A stretch of 64,000 bases of DNA, from assembly GCA_046329585.1 (NCBI GenBank), contig JAXLUI010000001.1, positions 1,550,001 through 1,614,000 on the forward strand. Direction: 5' to 3'. The notes beneath the pieces were generated by a model that was not told where the DNA came from, did not search any database, and saw only the letters and a list, made by a program, of their open reading frames with translations. Positions 61,656 to 64,000 of this stretch are shown here, piece by piece. The stretch comes from DLKC01 sp002478885 (lineage in GTDB: Bacteria; Bacteroidota; Bacteroidia; Chitinophagales; Chitinophagaceae). The first letter of the stretch is position 1, and each line of letters starts with the position of its first letter. The position numbers and the translations under genes were made by a program.

Positions 61656-62099
61656 ATGGCAGTTAAAATCAGACTTCAAAGACACGGAAGTAAAAAGAGG
61701 CCTTTCTATTTTATAGTAGTTGCCGATGCCCGTGCCCCCCGTGATGGTAAATTTATCCAGAAAATCGGGACTTACAACCCACTTACAGTACCCGCAACGA
61801 TTCAGCTCGACCGACAAAAAGCGCTCGAATGGCTGCACAAAGGCGCACAGCCAACAGATACTGTGAGGCGTATCCTTTCGTTTAAAGGTGTTCTTTACCT
61901 TAAACATTTGCTGCGTGGCGTTAAGCTTGGTTTGTTTGATGAAACAACCGCAATGGTTAAGTTTCAAAAATGGCATGAAGAGCATGAAGCTGCTGTAAAA
62001 CGTCGCTCAGATGAGCACAGGAAGAACCAACGCGCAAAACGTGGTGGCGCTCCTTTCAGAAGGGTTGAACACAGAGACGAAAGTTCTGCGCAAGCTTAA
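61656..62099 (+). CDS. rpsP: 30S ribosomal protein bS16
   Basis: A 147-residue ribosomal protein. MAVKIRLQRHGSKKRPFYFI is the start of bS16, followed by ARAPRDGKFIQKIGTYNPL and TDTVRRILSFKGVLYLKHLL. A basic C-terminal extension (about 90-147), rich in Lys/Arg, is usual in Bacteroidota and makes it longer than the ~82 residues in E. coli. The frame reaches 61602, but the ATG at 61656 is the conserved start. rimM and trmD are not next to it; a terminator follows directly. Confidence 0.97.
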   Translation: MAVKIRLQRHGSKKRPFYFIVVADARAPRDGKFIQKIGTYNPLTVPATIQLDRQKALEWLHKGAQPTDTVRRILSFKGVLYLKHLLRGVKLGLFDETTAMVKFQKWHEEHEAAVKRRSDEHRKNQRAKRGGAPFRRVEHRDESSAQA

Positions 62100-62121
62100 C
62101 TTTAAAATCTAACTCTTTTAT

Positions 62122-62155
62122 AAAATCCCGGTGATGAAATTGCCGGGATTTTTTT
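62122..62155 (+). terminator. Terminator of rpsP
   Basis: AAAATCCCGG (62122-62131) and CCGGGATTTT (62143-62152) form a perfect 10-bp stem followed by TTT. The U-run overlaps the tail of DIR copy 25. Confidence 0.9.
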
Positions 62156-62205
62156 GTACCCGGCTTCTCAACTTTATCAACATTCGTTGCGTCGCAAGCT
62201 TCAGC
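62151..62205 (-). repeat. DIR, type A, copy 25
   Basis: Plus strand TTTTTGTACCCGGCTTC (tail), TTCGTTGCGTCGCAAGC and TTCAGCG (core 62186-62197). The tail shares bases with the rpsP terminator U-run. Confidence 0.85.
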
Positions 62206-62263
62206 GCCTGCCGGTTTGTTTGGCAAATGATTATATTAGTGCCTGAACCAAAACTACGTTTCC

Positions 62264-63508
62264 ATGCGGATGCTTAAAAGTCTCTATGCTCAGGTTATCA
62301 TCGCCATTGCCATTGGCGTACTGCTGGGAACTTTCTTTCCTGATTTTGCCATACAGCTAAAATCATTGGGCGACGGTTTTATTAAGCTGATAAAAATGAT
62401 GATTGCGCCAATCATCTTTTGTACGATCGTCACCGGCATTGCAGGCATGGAAAATATGAAACTTGCCGGGCGAGTTGGTGTAAAATCGCTTATATATTTC
62501 GAAGTACTTTCAACCGCGGCATTAATTATAGGACTGATTATCGTAAACCTTATTCAGCCAGGGGCAGGCATGCATGTTGACCCCAAAACACTTGATACCA
62601 CCGGCGTGGCACCTTATATTAGCCAGGCGAAATCTCAAAGCTTCGTTGATTTTATCATGCACATTATACCAGACAATATCTTCAGCGCCCTTTCTGAAGG
62701 GAATATTCTACAGGTATTATTCTTTGCGGTTTTGTTTGGCGTTGGTCTTTCAACGCTGGGAAGTAAGAACACGCAGCCGGTGTTAAAAGCATTACACAAT
62801 ATTTCAGAAGGCTTATTCGCCATGATGCGCATGATTATGAAACTTGCGCCTTTGGGGGCACTAGGTGCCATGAGTTTTACCATCGGTAAATACGGTCTCG
62901 ACACCCTTGCCTCATTGGGAAAGTTGATGGCGTGCTTTTATGCAACATGCCTGTTGTTTATTTTTTTGGTGCTCGGGTCAATACTTAGAATTTACGGGTA
63001 TAGCATTTTGAAAATGCTTAAATACATAGGAGAAGAATTGTGGATTGTGCTCGGCACATCCTCATCAGAGAGTGCTTTGCCTGCGCTCATGCAAAAATTA
63101 AAAAGGCTTGGCTGTTCCGATTCTGTTGTTGGGCTTGTTGTGCCAACAGGCTATTCATTTAACCTTGACGGTACCTGCATTTACCTTACAATGGCTGCTG
63201 TGTTTATCACCCAGGCTATAGATATGCCTTTGTCTCTTCCACAGCAAATAACGCTATTGCTTGTTTTGTTACTTACCTCGAAAGGGGCAGCGGGTGTAAC
63301 CGGCGCTGGTTTTATCACGCTTGCCGCCACGCTTCCGGTAGTTGAGCATATTCCCGTGGCCTCTGTTGCATTAATCCTGGGTATCGATCGTTTTATGAGC
63401 GAAGCCAGGGCTTTGACAAACATCATTGGCAATGCAGTTGCCACAGTTGTTGTTTCGAAATGGGAGAAACAACTAAATGAACAAACGGCAAAAGGCTTTA
63501 TTGGTTAA
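62264..63508 (+). CDS. Dicarboxylate/amino acid:cation symporter (DctA/GltP family)
   Basis: A 414-residue DAACS-family secondary transporter that brings C4-dicarboxylates or glutamate/aspartate into the cell with protons or Na+. Eight transmembrane helices and two re-entrant loops are expected; visible are GDGFIKLIKMMIAPIIFCTI, the first hairpin tip GTSSSESALPALMQK (SSSE), VVPTGYSFNLDGTCIYLTM (transport TM7, NLDGT) and TSKGAAGVTGAGFITLAA in the second hairpin. Length is normal. Substrate choice between dicarboxylates and acidic amino acids is uncertain. The stop overlaps the end of the convergent SRPBCC gene by 11 bp. Confidence 0.93.
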   Translation: MRMLKSLYAQVIIAIAIGVLLGTFFPDFAIQLKSLGDGFIKLIKMMIAPIIFCTIVTGIAGMENMKLAGRVGVKSLIYFEVLSTAALIIGLIIVNLIQPGAGMHVDPKTLDTTGVAPYISQAKSQSFVDFIMHIIPDNIFSALSEGNILQVLFFAVLFGVGLSTLGSKNTQPVLKALHNISEGLFAMMRMIMKLAPLGALGAMSFTIGKYGLDTLASLGKLMACFYATCLLFIFLVLGSILRIYGYSILKMLKYIGEELWIVLGTSSSESALPALMQKLKRLGCSDSVVGLVVPTGYSFNLDGTCIYLTMAAVFITQAIDMPLSLPQQITLLLVLLLTSKGAAGVTGAGFITLAATLPVVEHIPVASVALILGIDRFMSEARALTNIIGNAVATVVVSKWEKQLNEQTAKGFIG

Positions 63509-64000
63509 AGCCGGCCGCCGGTTTTTCTAACACTTTTTTTAGCTTGTCAAAACTTTCTTCCATCACCGGCCCGAGTAATTTATCGTTGGCCAGCGATCCA
63601 AATCTTTCCCAGGGATACCAGCCGATCAACTGCTGAAAATACCATTCCACCGTGGTTGTTGAACCAGATTGAAGTACAATGAATGCGCTCTGCTGAATAT
63701 TTCCTTGCTGACTTTTCCATTCGGTAAGGATGGAATCCTTTGTAGTATTAACAATAGTAACCTGCCCTGTGCCCACAGTTGCAACAGTTCCCTTGCCTGC
63801 AGTTTTTGCAGACAGAAAAGAAATGGTTCCCGTATCTGCACCGGCCATCCAAAGCTTCCAGTATTTTACATCTTCGAGGTATTTATAAACTGAATCAACC
63901 GGAGCAGATATATTCACTGCCCTGGAAACCTTTACCGTCGATGGAAATAGCAACCCAATCGCTGTTGTTAACCCAAACAACACGAGAAAACTTACAACGG
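63498..64000 (-). CDS. SRPBCC (START/Bet v1-like) domain protein, partial at window edge
   Basis: The frame is open to the right edge, so the N-terminus lies outside. The visible part starts with a hydrophobic segment VVSFLVLFGLTTAIGLLFPS, probably the end of a single membrane anchor or signal, followed by a helix-grip domain: VKVSRAVNISAPVDSVYKYL, KYWKLWMAGADTG, and GSTTTVEWYFQQLIGWYPW. Members of this polyketide cyclase-like family bind hydrophobic ligands; function is unknown. An internal GTG at 63981-63983 is not needed once the frame is read through. It overlaps the symporter gene by 11 bp tail to tail. Confidence 0.8.
   Translation of the reverse strand, partial: VVSFLVLFGLTTAIGLLFPSTVKVSRAVNISAPVDSVYKYLEDVKYWKLWMAGADTGTISFLSAKTAGKGTVATVGTGQVTIVNTTKDSILTEWKSQQGNIQQSAFIVLQSGSTTTVEWYFQQLIGWYPWERFGSLANDKLLGPVMEESFDKLKKVLEKPAAGFNQ

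Overview
The window is chromosomal DNA from a Gram-negative member of the Bacteroidota, most likely Chitinophagaceae (inference). The signs are two proteins with type IX secretion C-terminal signals (types A and B), promoter-like elements of the Bacteroidota form TTG/TTTG-N18-22-TAnnTTTG, an outer-membrane lipid A gene (lpxB), and many families typical of this group. No phage module, insertion sequence, plasmid gene, rRNA or CRISPR array is visible.

Layout. 1-1.9 kb: 5' part of gltB (glutamate synthase). 2.2-14.2 kb: a stress island with three tandem-domain universal stress proteins, a P-type cation ATPase, a phosphoribosyltransferase, an AI-2E-type permease, a PAS histidine kinase with a receiver-CRP fusion regulator, two small unknown proteins and an Hsp20. 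14.6-20.8 kb: envelope and sugar genes (Gfo/Idh/MocA dehydrogenase, glycosyltransferase, HAD phosphatase, CapK/PaaK-like adenylating enzyme, lpxB). 21-23.2 kb: DinB-like protein and subtilisin. 23.5-31.7 kb: ALDH7-type dehydrogenase, DUF1338 2-oxoadipate dioxygenase, a five-PAS kinase, and a hydroxylysine-kinase/phospho-lyase-like fusion, which together suggest (hydroxy)lysine catabolism. 31.9-37 kb: two secreted glycosidases and panB. 37.3-49.7 kb: mostly small, secreted or lipoprotein genes, a membrane-anchored XRE regulator followed by an ankyrin protein, a barrel-less TonB-plug protein and a T9SS type B protein. 49.9-52.6 kb: two PTPS paralogues, folE, fabD. 53.6-57.1 kb: a 1171-residue fibre-like T9SS protein. 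57.2-60.1 kb: the classic tRNA-Thr, Tyr, Gly, Thr, tuf, tRNA-Trp, secE, nusG block. 60.4-64 kb: a VWA protein, rpsP, a dicarboxylate symporter and a partial SRPBCC protein.

The most striking feature is not a gene. A dispersed intergenic repeat of about 60 bp (called DIR here) occurs 25 times, plus one remnant, in both orientations and always between genes, roughly once per 2.5 kb. Its core has two subtypes, A (GTGCGACGCAAC) and B (GAGTGACACAAC), whose differences preserve a small dyad. Subtypes are sometimes paired head to head like the arms of a small mobile element, and a third related type (C) carries a GCCGGATAAGCCGGC palindrome. No transposase that could move it is present in the window.
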